Of a stretch of DNA of 64,000 nt, positions 35,510 through 45,043 are shown piece by piece. Each line of letters opens with the position of its first letter. Position 1 is the first letter of the stretch. Both the position numbers and the translations under genes were made by a program. The stretch comes from Mycobacterium shimoidei (GTDB lineage Bacteria; Actinomycetota; Actinomycetes; Mycobacteriales; Mycobacteriaceae). The stretch lies in NCBI GenBank assembly GCA_002101905.1, contig LQPU01000019.1, positions 1 through 64,000 of the forward strand. Direction: 5' to 3'. The notes under the pieces are model-generated. The model was not told the origin of the DNA. It did no database searches and saw only the letters and a list, made by a program, of their open reading frames with translations.

Positions 35510-36655
35510 ATGAATGATGTGGCCATCATCGGCGTGGGTTTGCACCCGTTCGGTCGTTTCGAGGGCAAGTCCGCGATGGAAATGGGCGCCGACGCCATCC
35601 AGGCAGCATTGTCCGACGCCTGCCTGGACTGGAAGGACATCCAGTTCGGGGTGGGCGGAAGCCATGAGGTGTCCAACCCGGATGCGGTGACCAGATTGGT
35701 GGGCCTGACCGGGATTCCGTTCACCGATGTGTTCAATGCCTGCGCGACGGCGGCCACTGCCACACAGGTCTGCGCGGACACGATCCGGTTGGGCAAATAC
35801 GACATCGGCATCGCCGTAGGCATGGACAAACACCCGCGCGGTGCTTTCACCGACGACCCCGCGAAGTTGGCGCTGCCGGCCTGGTACGCCGAGAACGGGC
35901 AGTTCCTCACCACGAAGTTCTTCGGGATGAAGGCCAACCGCTACTTGCACGACCACGGAATCTCGGCCCAGACGCTGGCCAAAGTGGCCGCCAAGAACTA
36001 CCGCAACGGTGAGCTCAACCCCAACGCGTTCCGGCGTAAGCCGTTGTCGGAGGAGGAGATCCTCAACTCGGCGGTGCTGAATTATCCGCTGACCCAATAC
36101 ATGTTCTGTGCACCCGACGAAGGCGCCGCCGCGGTGATCATGTGCCGCGCCGACATCGCACACCGCTACACGTCCAAACCGGTCTATTTGCGCGCGACCG
36201 AGATTCGGACCCGTCGCTACGGCGCGTATGAGGTACATGCCACCTGTGCGCCGATCGAGGAGGACGTATCCCCAACCGTCTACGCGTCGCGGGCTGCGTT
36301 CGAGGTGGCCGGGGTTGCGCCGGAGGAGGTCGACGTCATTCAGCTGCAGGACACCGACGCCGGCGCCGAAGTGATCCATATGGCCGAAGCGGGGTTCTGC
36401 GCCGACGGCGAGCAGGAGAAGCTGCTGGCCGAGGGCGCCACCGAGATCACCGGCCGGATGCCGGTCAACACCGACGGCGGTTTGATCGCCAACGGGGAGC
36501 CGATCGGGGCCTCAGGGCTGCGGCAGGTGCACGAGCTGGTGCGTCAGCTGCGCGGCGAAGCAGGCGAGCGGCAAGTACGCGGCACACCGCGGGTGGGCTT
36601 CGCTCAGGTATACGGCGCGCCCGGTACCGCGGCCGCGAGCATCCTGACGACCTAG
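35510..36655 (+). CDS. Thiolase-like lipid-transfer protein (Ltp family)
   Basis: 381 residues, SCP-x thiolase branch. Cys78 in DVFNACATAATAT occupies the nucleophile region; the C-terminal half has MPVNTDGGLIANGEPIGASG and RVGFAQVYGAPGTA in place of the classical thiolase histidine and cysteine motifs (GHPxGxxG and CxGxG). That pattern fits the retro-aldolase type Ltp2 more than a true thiolase. The ATG at 35510 is preferred over a TTG at 35498. Coupled with the DUF35 gene just upstream. Substrate unknown; a CoA ester with a beta-hydroxy group is expected. Confidence 0.88.
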   Translation: MNDVAIIGVGLHPFGRFEGKSAMEMGADAIQAALSDACLDWKDIQFGVGGSHEVSNPDAVTRLVGLTGIPFTDVFNACATAATATQVCADTIRLGKYDIGIAVGMDKHPRGAFTDDPAKLALPAWYAENGQFLTTKFFGMKANRYLHDHGISAQTLAKVAAKNYRNGELNPNAFRRKPLSEEEILNSAVLNYPLTQYMFCAPDEGAAAVIMCRADIAHRYTSKPVYLRATEIRTRRYGAYEVHATCAPIEEDVSPTVYASRAAFEVAGVAPEEVDVIQLQDTDAGAEVIHMAEAGFCADGEQEKLLAEGATEITGRMPVNTDGGLIANGEPIGASGLRQVHELVRQLRGEAGERQVRGTPRVGFAQVYGAPGTAAASILTT

Positions 36656-36668
36656 CGGCCCGCGCTAG
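36652..36668. terminator. Small hairpin spanning both convergent stop codons
   Basis: CTAGCG (36652 to 36657) and CGCTAG (36663 to 36668) make a 6-base stem that includes the stop codons of the thiolase-like gene and the XPB helicase. No T tract; termination is only possible. Confidence 0.3.
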
Positions 36669-38314
36669 ATGGCCGGACCCAAAAGGTCGTCCGCGTCGCG
36701 GATCACGTAGCCGTAGCCCTGTTCGGCGAGGAAGCGCTGTCGGTGCGCGGCGTACTCGGCGTCCTGGCTGTCGCGGGCGACCACCGAGTAGAAGATGGCG
36801 CCGCCGCCGCCGGTCTTGGGCCGCAACAGCCGCCCCAGCCGTTGCGCCTCCTCCTGGCGTGATCCGAATGTGCCCGAAACCTGAACCGCCACCGCGGCTT
36901 CCGGCAGATCGATGGAGAAGTTGGCGACTTTGGACACCACCAGCGTGCTGATCTCGCCGCGGCGGAATGCGTCGAACAGGTCCTCGCGTTCGCTGGTCTT
37001 GGTGGATCCTTGGATGACCGGAGCGTCGAGCACATCGCCCAGCTCCTCGAGCTGGTCGAGGTAGGCGCCGATCACCAAGGTCTGCTCACCGGGGTGTCGG
37101 CTCAGGATCGAGCGGACCACCGCGATTTTCGAGTGCGCCGTCGAGCACACCCGGTAGCGCTCGTCGGGTTCGGCGGTGGCGTAGGTCATCCGCTCGCTGT
37201 CGGTGAGCGTGACCCGCACCTCGACGCATTCTGCCGGAGCGATCCAGCCTTGCGCCTCAATGTCTTTCCAGGGTGCGTCATAGCGTTTGGGCCCGATCAG
37301 GCTGAACACGTCGCCTTCGCGGCCGTCCTCACGGATCAGGGTGGCGGTCAGGCCCAACCGCCGCCGCGACTGCAGGTCGGCGGTCATCCGGAACACCGGC
37401 GCCGGCAGCAGGTGCACCTCGTCGTAGATGATCAAGCCCCAGTCGCGGCTGTCGAACAGCTCCAGGTGGCGGTACTCGCCCTTGGTGCGGCGGGTGATCA
37501 CCTGATAAGTGGCGATGGTGACCGGCCGGATCTCCTTACGCTCGCCGGAATATTCGCCGATCTCCTGTTCGGTCAGCGACGTGCGGGCGATCAGTTCGCG
37601 TTTCCACTGCCGGCCCGCGACGGTGTTGGTGACCAAAATCAGCGTCGTCGCACTGGCTTTCGCCATCGCAGCCGCACCGACCAGCGTCTTGCCCGCACCG
37701 CACGGCAGCACCACCACCCCGGAGCCGCCCGACCAGAACGACTCGGTGGCCATTCGCTGGTAGTCGCGCAGATGCCAACCGTTTTGGCGCAGGCTGATCG
37801 GGTGCGCCTCGCCGTCCACGTATCCGGCCAGATCCTCGGCCGGCCAGCCGATTTTGAGCAGCATCTGCTTGACCCGGCCGCGCTCGCTGGGGTGCACGAC
37901 CACGGTGTCGTCGTCGATCCGGGCGCCGAGCATCGGCGCGATCTTCTTGTGTCGCAGCACTTCTTCGAGCACCGCCCGGTCCAGGCTGACCAGGGTCAAG
38001 CCGTGTGCGGGATTCTTGACCAACTGCAGCCGGCCGTAGCGGGCCATGGTGTCGACGATGTCGACCAGCAGCGGCTGCGGGACCGCGTAGCGGGAGTAGC
38101 TCACCAGCGCGTCGACTACCTGCTCGGCGTCGTGGCCGGCGGCGCGGGCGTTCCACAGGGCCAGCGGCGTGATCCGGTAGGTGTGCACATGCTCGGGTGC
38201 GCGTTCCAGCTCGGCGAACGGCGCGATCGCTGCGCGCGCGGCGCCGGCCAGCTCGTGGTCAACCTCGAGCAGCACCGTCTTGTCGGACTGCACGATCAAC
38301 GGCCCGTCAGTCAT
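36665..38314 (-). CDS. ercc3: XPB/Ssl2-type DNA repair helicase
   Basis: 549 residues, superfamily 2 helicase. Walker A is VVLPCGAGKTLVGAAAM, the Walker B box is IIYDEVHLLPAP, SRRRLGLTATL is motif III-like, and VQVSGTFGSRQEEAQRLGRLLRP is the arginine-finger motif VI region (shown here as its parts). It is the mycobacterial XPB homologue (Rv0861c), a 3' to 5' DNA helicase linked to nucleotide-excision repair. It follows the helicase-associated gene by 9 bases and is co-transcribed with it. Confidence 0.93.
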   Translation of the reverse strand: MTDGPLIVQSDKTVLLEVDHELAGAARAAIAPFAELERAPEHVHTYRITPLALWNARAAGHDAEQVVDALVSYSRYAVPQPLLVDIVDTMARYGRLQLVKNPAHGLTLVSLDRAVLEEVLRHKKIAPMLGARIDDDTVVVHPSERGRVKQMLLKIGWPAEDLAGYVDGEAHPISLRQNGWHLRDYQRMATESFWSGGSGVVVLPCGAGKTLVGAAAMAKASATTLILVTNTVAGRQWKRELIARTSLTEQEIGEYSGERKEIRPVTIATYQVITRRTKGEYRHLELFDSRDWGLIIYDEVHLLPAPVFRMTADLQSRRRLGLTATLIREDGREGDVFSLIGPKRYDAPWKDIEAQGWIAPAECVEVRVTLTDSERMTYATAEPDERYRVCSTAHSKIAVVRSILSRHPGEQTLVIGAYLDQLEELGDVLDAPVIQGSTKTSEREDLFDAFRRGEISTLVVSKVANFSIDLPEAAVAVQVSGTFGSRQEEAQRLGRLLRPKTGGGGAIFYSVVARDSQDAEYAAHRQRFLAEQGYGYVIRDADDLLGPAI

Positions 38315-38323
38315 AGCGCCCCA

Positions 38324-40582
38324 TTATCCGGACTCGTGTGACACGACTGATGTGATGCGGTGGATGGCGAACTCCCGGGCCTGCCCGGAGGTGGAGTCGA
38401 ACGCCACGAGTTGGCCGCCGACCACTGCGACCGGCATCACGATCCGCTGGGTGGACACCCCGGCGGCGTCGACGTATCCGATCACCACGGTCTCGTCTTG
38501 GCGGGCGGCGCGCTGCAGCAACGACATCGCGACCGCGGGATCGATCCGCGTGTTGGCCAGCGGCCCGGCGCTCACCTTGCGCAGCACCGCAACTACCGCA
38601 CGCAGGGATTCGCCGCTGGGCCGCGGCAGCGGGCGATGCTTGCGGCGTTGCGGCGGTGTAGGTACGCGGGCGCCCCGCGACCGGATGTCGACGACGCTGC
38701 CGGTGGAGTCCTCGGCGGCGGGTGCGAAGCCGGCGTCGCGCAACGCCGACAGCACTTCGGCGATCGGTGCCTGCGATATCGCCACCGTCGGCGCCAGCAC
38801 CCGTAACCCGAGCTCTTCGACCGCGGGCGCGCTCACCGCCTGCGCGAGCAGAGTCGGGTCCTCGCACCGCACAAACGAGGTCGCCATGCCGATCCGCAGC
38901 TGTCCGTGCCGACGGGCCACGTCGTCGATTAGATAGGTAAGCGATTGCGGCACCGGGGTTTTGGAATGTTTGGCAAACAGCGAATGCAAGCTGTCGGCGG
39001 TTTTGCCGATGTCCAGGGCGTGCCGGATGGAGGCTTCGGTGACCCGGTACACCATTGCCGCGCCCGCTGATTCCACCGTGGCGACCGCGGCCAGTTCTTC
39101 GGCCAACGGGCGTTCCAACGGGCCCGGCACCACCACGGTCAGATCGGCCTGGACCAGGAAATGGTCGACCGGCGTAGGCAGGCTGCGTTCCATGGCGGCC
39201 ACGACGGCGGCCTCATCCTTATCCTCGGCTAACAGCGCTCGCCCGGGTGTGCTGATCGCGCCGCGCCCGATCAGGCCCAACACATGCGCCTCGTTCAGCA
39301 GATCTTCGACGGGCTTGGGCTGCAGTCGTTTGGCCCACCGCGGTCGCCGCCACACCAGTGCGGCCGATGCCGACGCCGCGTCCACCCCGCTGCCGGCCGG
39401 CAGCTCGGCCAGCATGCCCAGTACCAGCCTGCGATCCAGCGGCGCCGCCGTCGAGTACACCGAGTTCGACAGGGCACCATATGGTTTCGCGTCCGGACCG
39501 CGCGTTCCGATCAACGCCGGTCGGGCCGGCAGGTCCAGCCAGGTGCTGGCCAGCAGATGCCACCGGCCGGCGGTGGATGCCTCAGCGAATCGGTCCGCGG
39601 CCACCGTCGGGGCCCAATAGGGGCCGTCGCCGTCGTCGGGCGCTGGGTCGGGAAGGCCCGCCGCGATCAGGCCGGCGGCGGCAGCCAGCTCGAGGATCAG
39701 GCCCAGGCGGGCCTCGTCGATTGCGGTGACCTTGGCCAGCCGTTTGACTTCGCGCACTCCCAGCCCGCCGCTGCGCAACTCGGGAACCGGTGTGGCGCTG
39801 AGGGTTTCGAGCAGCACGTCGACTTCGCGGAGCAGGTCGATGGCCGCACCCGCGGCCGCCGCATCGGCATCGGCGCCTGTGGTGGTGGTCAGCACCGGGT
39901 CGGGTGCGGTCAGCGTCGACGGGCCGGGATTTTCCCCGCGCAACACCTGTCCGACCTGGCGGGGCAGGATCACCGTGTCGGCGTCGATGCGGCGCAACAG
40001 GCCCTTGGCCAGCAGCCGCGGCACCGGGCGATCCGGCGGCGCGCCCGGCGCGGCGTCGCGGGTGCGCCCCATCGGTGACCCGTCGACCAACTTGTCCAGC
40101 ACGGCCAGCTCGGCGTCGTCGAGTTCGTCGAGCAGCGCGGCGATCTGCTCGCCGGTGGGTGATTCGTCTTCCAGGATCGCTTGGCCGGGGTGCCACGGCA
40201 GCCCGGCGGCGGCGTCGGGTGCGACTCGCACCTCGGTGTCACCCCACACCAGGGCTCGCTGCATGAGGTCGTCGACCGCGGCCATCACGTCGGCTTCGGG
40301 CGCCCGATCGCCGATCAGCGCGAGCAGTTTGGCGATCGGCACCGGGGCGGCATCGGCATGCAGCACCAGCAGCGCGTCGATGATCGCCAGCCGCAGGAAG
40401 TCCAGCTCGTCGGTGGCCGCCCGGATCGACTGGCGGGCCTGGGCCCGCGCCGCCAGGGCGGTGATGCTGCCCGGCGACGGCTGGGCGAGGTCGGGTCGCA
40501 GTTCCAGCAGGCGGATCAGCCGCTCGTCGGGTAAGTCGGCCAGCCAGGGCCCCAGCGGGATGCTCGGGGTGTGTTCGGTCAT
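38324..40582 (-). CDS. Helicase-associated protein with XPB/Ssl2-like and WYL-like C-terminal region
   Basis: 752 residues, Rv0862c position. The N-terminal two thirds are helical and alanine-rich with winged-helix-like segments (LAKVTAIDEARLGLILELAA). The helicase-conserved C-terminal region around 520 to 620 (VDHFLVQADLTVVVPGPL, YLIDDVARRHGQ) is typical of the family next to bacterial XPB. The last 60 residues (ETVVIGYVDAAGVSTQRIVM, GQAREFAIHRITSV) have the beta pattern of a WYL ligand-sensing domain. The ATG at 40582 follows TACGCT by 8 bases; an upstream frame extension is antisense-type noise. Probably a partner of the helicase. Confidence 0.88.
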   Translation of the reverse strand: MTEHTPSIPLGPWLADLPDERLIRLLELRPDLAQPSPGSITALAARAQARQSIRAATDELDFLRLAIIDALLVLHADAAPVPIAKLLALIGDRAPEADVMAAVDDLMQRALVWGDTEVRVAPDAAAGLPWHPGQAILEDESPTGEQIAALLDELDDAELAVLDKLVDGSPMGRTRDAAPGAPPDRPVPRLLAKGLLRRIDADTVILPRQVGQVLRGENPGPSTLTAPDPVLTTTTGADADAAAAGAAIDLLREVDVLLETLSATPVPELRSGGLGVREVKRLAKVTAIDEARLGLILELAAAAGLIAAGLPDPAPDDGDGPYWAPTVAADRFAEASTAGRWHLLASTWLDLPARPALIGTRGPDAKPYGALSNSVYSTAAPLDRRLVLGMLAELPAGSGVDAASASAALVWRRPRWAKRLQPKPVEDLLNEAHVLGLIGRGAISTPGRALLAEDKDEAAVVAAMERSLPTPVDHFLVQADLTVVVPGPLERPLAEELAAVATVESAGAAMVYRVTEASIRHALDIGKTADSLHSLFAKHSKTPVPQSLTYLIDDVARRHGQLRIGMATSFVRCEDPTLLAQAVSAPAVEELGLRVLAPTVAISQAPIAEVLSALRDAGFAPAAEDSTGSVVDIRSRGARVPTPPQRRKHRPLPRPSGESLRAVVAVLRKVSAGPLANTRIDPAVAMSLLQRAARQDETVVIGYVDAAGVSTQRIVMPVAVVGGQLVAFDSTSGQAREFAIHRITSVVSHESG

Positions 40583-40590
40583 TGCTGACC

Positions 40591-40596
40591 AGCGTA
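40591..40596 (-). promoter_or_regulatory. -10 element of a leaderless promoter (helicase operon)
   Basis: Minus-strand TACGCT, 8 bases, then the ATG at 40582. Confidence 0.45.
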
Positions 40597-40639
40597 AAGC
40601 AGCTGCCCGACGGCCCGAGTTCGCTCGCGACCTGTCAGA

Positions 40640-40873
40640 ATGGGTGACGTGGCTGACAACGCTGACAAGCAGGCTGACAAGCAGGTTGAGAAAAAGGCTC
40701 GAAAGACCAAGTACGTCGACCACGGGTGGCCGACAACCGACCCCGACGATCACGCGGTGAGCGAACTGGCGGCCGATCGCGTCGGTGCGCTGTCGCCGTT
40801 CGGCGACTTGGTCTTCCCGCTGCCGCCCGACGACTTGCCCTACGTCCACCCGGTGACGGTCGTCAACCGGTAG
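40640..40873 (+). CDS. Small conserved mycobacterial protein (Rv0863-like)
   Basis: 77 residues, cytoplasmic. The charged N-terminus contains a short repeat, ADKQADKQ, from a tandem repeat in the DNA (GCTGACAAGCAG twice, from 40658). The conserved-looking part is [28 protein letters not shown] and a proline-rich end; I show only [20 protein letters not shown] at 40649, 7 bases after CAGAAT, is an alternative start. It precedes moaC2 by 7 bases, so it is in the molybdopterin operon, but its function is unknown. Confidence 0.75.
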   Translation: MGDVADNADKQADKQVEKKARKTKYVDHGWPTTDPDDHAVSELAADRVGALSPFGDLVFPLPPDDLPYVHPVTVVNR

Positions 40874-40880
40874 GCGCCCG

Positions 40881-41366
40881 ATGTCCGGCGCGCCATCTTC
40901 CGGTCCGCTCTCGCACATCGACGAGGGCGGCGCGGCGCACATGGTCGACGTCACCGAAAAGACAGCCACCAAGCGCACCGCCGTGGCGGCCGGCACGTTC
41001 CACACCTCCGCGAAGGTGGTGTCGCTGATCTCGGCCGGCGGTTTGCCCAAGGGTGACGCGCTGGCCACCGCGCGAGTAGCGGGCATCCTCGCCGCCAAAC
41101 GCACCAGCGACCTCATCCCGCTCTGCCACCAGCTGGCATTGACCAGCGTCGAGGTCGACTTCACCGTGAAAAAGTCCGGTGTCGAGATCACCGCGACGGT
41201 GCGCAGCACCGACCGGACCGGGGTGGAGATGGAGGCGCTGACCGCCGTGAGCGTGGCGGGCCTGACCCTCTACGACATGGTCAAGGCAGTGGATCCGGCC
41301 GCGCGCATCGACGATGTGCGGGTACTGCGCAAAGACGGTGGCAAAACCGGAACCTGGGTGCGCTGA
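40881..41366 (+). CDS. moaC2: Cyclic pyranopterin monophosphate synthase MoaC
   Basis: 161 residues. Forms cyclic pyranopterin monophosphate from the MoaA product in molybdenum cofactor synthesis. Signature segments: [53 protein letters not shown] and [17 protein letters not shown], with the catalytic lysine in KAVD and the histidine in CHQL. The stop overlaps the next ATG by one base. Position matches Rv0864. MoaA and MoaD2 are encoded 2.6 kb away on the other strand, on the far side of rpfA. Confidence 0.95.
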   Translation: MSGAPSSGPLSHIDEGGAAHMVDVTEKTATKRTAVAAGTFHTSAKVVSLISAGGLPKGDALATARVAGILAAKRTSDLIPLCHQLALTSVEVDFTVKKSGVEITATVRSTDRTGVEMEALTAVSVAGLTLYDMVKAVDPAARIDDVRVLRKDGGKTGTWVR

Positions 41367-41848
41367 TGGCCGAGCGGTCGGCACGGGTCATCATCGCTTC
41401 CAGTCGTGCGGCAGCCGGTGTGTACGAGGATAAGTCCGGCCCGATCATCGCCGAATGGCTTGAGCAACGCGGGTTTTCGTCCGTGCAGCCGCTGGTGGTC
41501 CCCGACGGCGACCCGGTTGGTGCGGCGTTGCGCGATGCGGTCGGCGACGGCGTCGACCTGATCATCACGTCCGGTGGCACGGGCATCTCACCCAGCGACG
41601 ACACCCCGGCGCAGACGGCGGCGGTGCTCGACTACGAGATCCCCGGACTGGCCGACGCGATCCGCCGCTCGGGGCTGCCGAAGGTGCCGACCTCGGTGCT
41701 GTCCCGCGGCGTGTGCGGGGTGGCCGGCCGGACCTTGATCGTCAACCTGCCGGGCTCCACGGGCGGGGTGCGCGACGGGCTGGCGGTGCTCGGTGACGTG
41801 CTCGACCATGCGCTGGACCAGCTGGCCGGCGGTGATCACCGCCGATGA
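41366..41848 (+). CDS. mog: Molybdopterin adenylyltransferase (MogA/MoaB family)
   Basis: 160 residues of the MoCF-binding fold: [40 protein letters not shown] (the adenylylation loop), and [20 protein letters not shown]. It activates molybdopterin with ATP before metal insertion. The stop overlaps moaE2 by 4 bases. Position matches Rv0865. Confidence 0.93.
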   Translation: MAERSARVIIASSRAAAGVYEDKSGPIIAEWLEQRGFSSVQPLVVPDGDPVGAALRDAVGDGVDLIITSGGTGISPSDDTPAQTAAVLDYEIPGLADAIRRSGLPKVPTSVLSRGVCGVAGRTLIVNLPGSTGGVRDGLAVLGDVLDHALDQLAGGDHRR

Positions 41849-42273
41849 CCCCTCGAGTTCTGCGCGCCGCGCTGACCGAGCAGCCGATCGTGTTGGCCGA
41901 ACACGAGGAGCTGGTCGGCCACCAGGCCGCCGGCGCGATCGTCGGGTTCGTCGGAATGATCCGCGATCACGACGGCCAGCGGCCGGTACTGCGGCTGGAG
42001 TACTCCGCGCACCCGTCGGCCGAACGGGTCATGGCCGAGGTGCTGGCCGAAGTCGCCGAGCAGTCGCACGGTGTGCGGGCCATCGCGGCCAGCCATCGCA
42101 TCGGTGTGCTGCAAATCGGCGAGGCGGCGCTGGTGGCCGCGGTCGCCGCCGACCACCGCCGGGAGGCATTCGACACCTGCGCGCTGTTGGTGGACACCAT
42201 CAAGGCGCGGCTACCGGTGTGGAAGCACCAGTTCTTCGCCGATGGAACCGACGAGTGGGTGGGCTCGGCCTGA
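41845..42273 (+). CDS. moaE2: Molybdopterin synthase catalytic subunit MoaE
   Basis: 142 residues. MoaE converts cyclic pyranopterin monophosphate to molybdopterin with sulfur from the MoaD thiocarboxylate. Visible motifs: [57 protein letters not shown] and the lysines in [16 protein letters not shown]. Its partner MoaD2 is encoded at 43678. It ends one base before the convergent rpfA stop. Confidence 0.94.
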   Translation: MTPRVLRAALTEQPIVLAEHEELVGHQAAGAIVGFVGMIRDHDGQRPVLRLEYSAHPSAERVMAEVLAEVAEQSHGVRAIAASHRIGVLQIGEAALVAAVAADHRREAFDTCALLVDTIKARLPVWKHQFFADGTDEWVGSA

Positions 42274-42274
42274 C

Positions 42275-43225
<951 letters not shown>

Positions 43226-43246
43226 TCAGTGATGTCCTCTCTGTGT

Positions 43247-43431
43247 GCGCCCGCGAGGTCAGCTGTCGGGTTCGGGCTGGATGCAACCAGAGAGGCCGCC
43301 CGGCCACAGCCGTCGGAGACGACGGTGGCTTCACCCCAAGGAGCCCCAAGAGGCTCCGGTCCGCTTTTCGGTGGACCGGTGGGTCCCCCGCCTCCATCCA
43401 TTGGTTCTCGTCGGTTCCCCGCCTGCTGGAT
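43247..43431 (-). promoter_or_regulatory. c-di-AMP (ydaO/yuaA class) riboswitch in the rpfA leader
   Basis: Read on the minus strand, the leader has the family's conserved blocks in order: GGCGGGGAACCGA near 43425, GCGGGGGACCCA near 43395, TTGGGGTGAAGCC near 43335, then CCGAACCCGACAGCTGACCT and CGCGGGCG near 43250. It ends about 25 bases before the rpfA ATG at 43222. This class binds cyclic di-AMP and is known upstream of rpf genes in actinobacteria. High c-di-AMP would be expected to turn expression down. The rest of the 455-base gap holds the promoter and CRP-like site listed separately. Confidence 0.85.
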
Positions 43432-43495
43432 GGAGCTCGGCGCTACAGGAGGGGAAGGCCTTGTCGCTCATAGGGACTCGACAAGCCCGCGGGAG

Positions 43496-43501
43496 ACGCT
43501 A
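43496..43501 (-). promoter_or_regulatory. Possible rpfA -10 element
   Basis: Minus-strand TAGCGT, about 65 bases upstream of the riboswitch, would give a leader of roughly 265 bases. Just upstream are the palindromes ACGTG-N5-CACGT (43512 to 43526) and CGTCATGACG (43524 to 43533), which may bind a regulator. Confidence 0.35.
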
Positions 43502-43645
43502 GCGAATTCGGACGTGTGAGTCACGTCATGACGAAACCGGCGATTCGCGTTTGGCGGCCGTGGCGAATTGCCAGGAAAGCACTGCGTCCGCGCAGCTCAG
43601 CGAGATGCGAAATCGCGTCGTTGCCGAGCTGTTATCCAACCGTTA

Positions 43646-43661
43646 TGTGATGTAAATCACG
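43646..43661. promoter_or_regulatory. CRP-like binding site upstream of rpfA
   Basis: TGTGATGTAAATCACG matches the CRP consensus TGTGA-N6-TCACA with one change. rpfA is a known target of the M. tuberculosis cAMP receptor protein Rv3676, so a conserved function is likely. The site is 17 bases downstream of moaD2's stop on the same strand. Confidence 0.65.
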
Positions 43662-43677
43662 CCGAAAGCCGCGGCGG

Positions 43678-43956
43678 TCAGCCCCCGGCGAAGGGTGGGA
43701 GGACGTCGATCGTGTCGCCCGCGCGCAGCGGGGTGGACGTGTCGCGGACCGCGATCCCGTCGCACAGATACGAGCATCGGGCGAGCACCTTCGCCAGCTG
43801 CGCATCGCGCGCGGCCAGGGTGTCGACCAGCTCGCCGAGCGTGGTCCCGGATTGCACGGTGACGGTTTCCGAGTCGGCCCCGGCAGCCGCCCGCGCTGCC
43901 GCGAAAAAGCGGACGTTGACGGCAATTGCAGTGAGTTCGCCAGCGGAGTGTGTCAC
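43678..43956 (-). CDS. moaD2: Molybdopterin synthase sulfur-carrier subunit MoaD
   Basis: 92 residues, ubiquitin-like fold ending in the required Gly-Gly (LPPFAGG), whose C-terminus is thiocarboxylated to donate sulfur to MoaE. Segments NVRFFAAARAAAG and LRAGDTIDVLPP are typical. I chose the GTG at 43956, which gives the length I recall for MoaD2; GTG at 43968 and TTG at 43971 are alternatives that overlap moaA2. Lies directly after moaA2 in one operon. Confidence 0.9.
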   Translation of the reverse strand: MTHSAGELTAIAVNVRFFAAARAAAGADSETVTVQSGTTLGELVDTLAARDAQLAKVLARCSYLCDGIAVRDTSTPLRAGDTIDVLPPFAGG

Positions 43957-43960
43957 CAGA

Positions 43961-45043
43961 TCACCCACCAATCGCGCTCATCGGACGGTCCGGCTGGATG
44001 AAGTTCGGGTCGTTGATGCCGTGGCCGGCGGGTTTGCCCCACATCGCGGCCCGCCAAGTCATCTCGATCGCATCGTCGTCGGCGCCCGAACGCAGCAGCC
44101 CGCGCAGGTCGGTTTCCTTGGTGGCGAACAGGCAGCTGCGGATCTGGCCGTCGGCGGTCAACCTGGTGCGGTCGCAGTCCCCGCAGAACGGGTGGGACAC
44201 CGAGGCGATGATCCCGACCTTGCCGGACCGCCCGCCGGGACCCTCGTCGACCAGCCACAGCTGGGCCGGCGCGGATCCGCGTGGTGCCGGGTCGGGTCGT
44301 AGCCGGAAATGCGGGCGCAGGGCGGCCAGCACATCGTCGGCGGACAGTGTGGCGCCGCGGCGCCACTCGTGGCCGGCGTCGAGCGGCATCTGCTCGATAA
44401 CGCGCAGCTGGTAGTCATGCGCAAGGCAGAACCGCAGCAGCTCCACCACGTCTTCACGCCCGGTCGCGGGATCGAGCACCGCGTTCACCTTGACCGGCTC
44501 GAAGCCGGCCCGTTTGGCGGCGGCCAGGCCATCTAGGACGTCGGAGAGCCGGTCACGGCGGGTGATCGCCGCGAAGTGCTCTCGGTCCACGGTGTCCAGC
44601 GACACGTTCACCCGGTCCAGGCCGGCTTCGGCGAGCGCGGCCGCCCGTCGGTCCAGGCCCAGGCCGTTGGTGGTCAACGAAATCTCGGGGCGGGGCCGTA
44701 ACGCCGCGGTTGTCGCCACCACCTCCTCGAGATGGCGGGCCAGCAACGGCTCGCCGCCGGTGAACCGCACACTGGTGATCCCCAGCCGGGTCACGGCGAT
44801 ACGCAGCACCCGCGCCAGTTCGTCGGCGCGCAACAAGTGCTCGCCGGGCAGCCAGTCCAGTCCTTCGGCCGGCATGCAGTAACGGCAGCGCAGGTTGCAA
44901 CGGTCGGTCAGCGACACCCGCAGGTCGGTGGCGACCCGCCCATAGCTGTCGACCAGCGGGCCGGTGGTCGGGAACGCCCCGGTGCTCACCAGCTCGTCCG
45001 TGTCGCGGCGTACCGTCGGCACACCGAGCGCGATCAGCGTCAT
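43961..45043 (-). CDS. moaA2: GTP 3',8-cyclase MoaA
   Basis: 360-residue radical SAM enzyme, first step of molybdenum cofactor synthesis. The first 4Fe-4S cluster is bound by C49, C53 and C56 (DRCNLRCRYCMP), SAM by FTGGEPLL, and the second, substrate-binding cluster by FCGDCDRTRL and SCLF. The C-terminal Gly-Gly (SAIGG) needed for activity is present. The ATG at 45043 overlaps the YccF-family stop (ATGA). Position matches Rv0869c. Confidence 0.94.
   Translation of the reverse strand: MTLIALGVPTVRRDTDELVSTGAFPTTGPLVDSYGRVATDLRVSLTDRCNLRCRYCMPAEGLDWLPGEHLLRADELARVLRIAVTRLGITSVRFTGGEPLLARHLEEVVATTAALRPRPEISLTTNGLGLDRRAAALAEAGLDRVNVSLDTVDREHFAAITRRDRLSDVLDGLAAAKRAGFEPVKVNAVLDPATGREDVVELLRFCLAHDYQLRVIEQMPLDAGHEWRRGATLSADDVLAALRPHFRLRPDPAPRGSAPAQLWLVDEGPGGRSGKVGIIASVSHPFCGDCDRTRLTADGQIRSCLFATKETDLRGLLRSGADDDAIEMTWRAAMWGKPAGHGINDPNFIQPDRPMSAIGG

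Noticed and set aside
40583..41209. Upstream extension of the helicase-associated gene
   Set aside because: It is antisense to moaC2 and the small gene at 40640. The ATG at 40582 has a leaderless promoter signature.
43571..44302. Plus-strand open frame over moaD2 and moaA2
   Set aside because: Shadow of genuine genes with clear radical-SAM and Gly-Gly motifs on the other strand.
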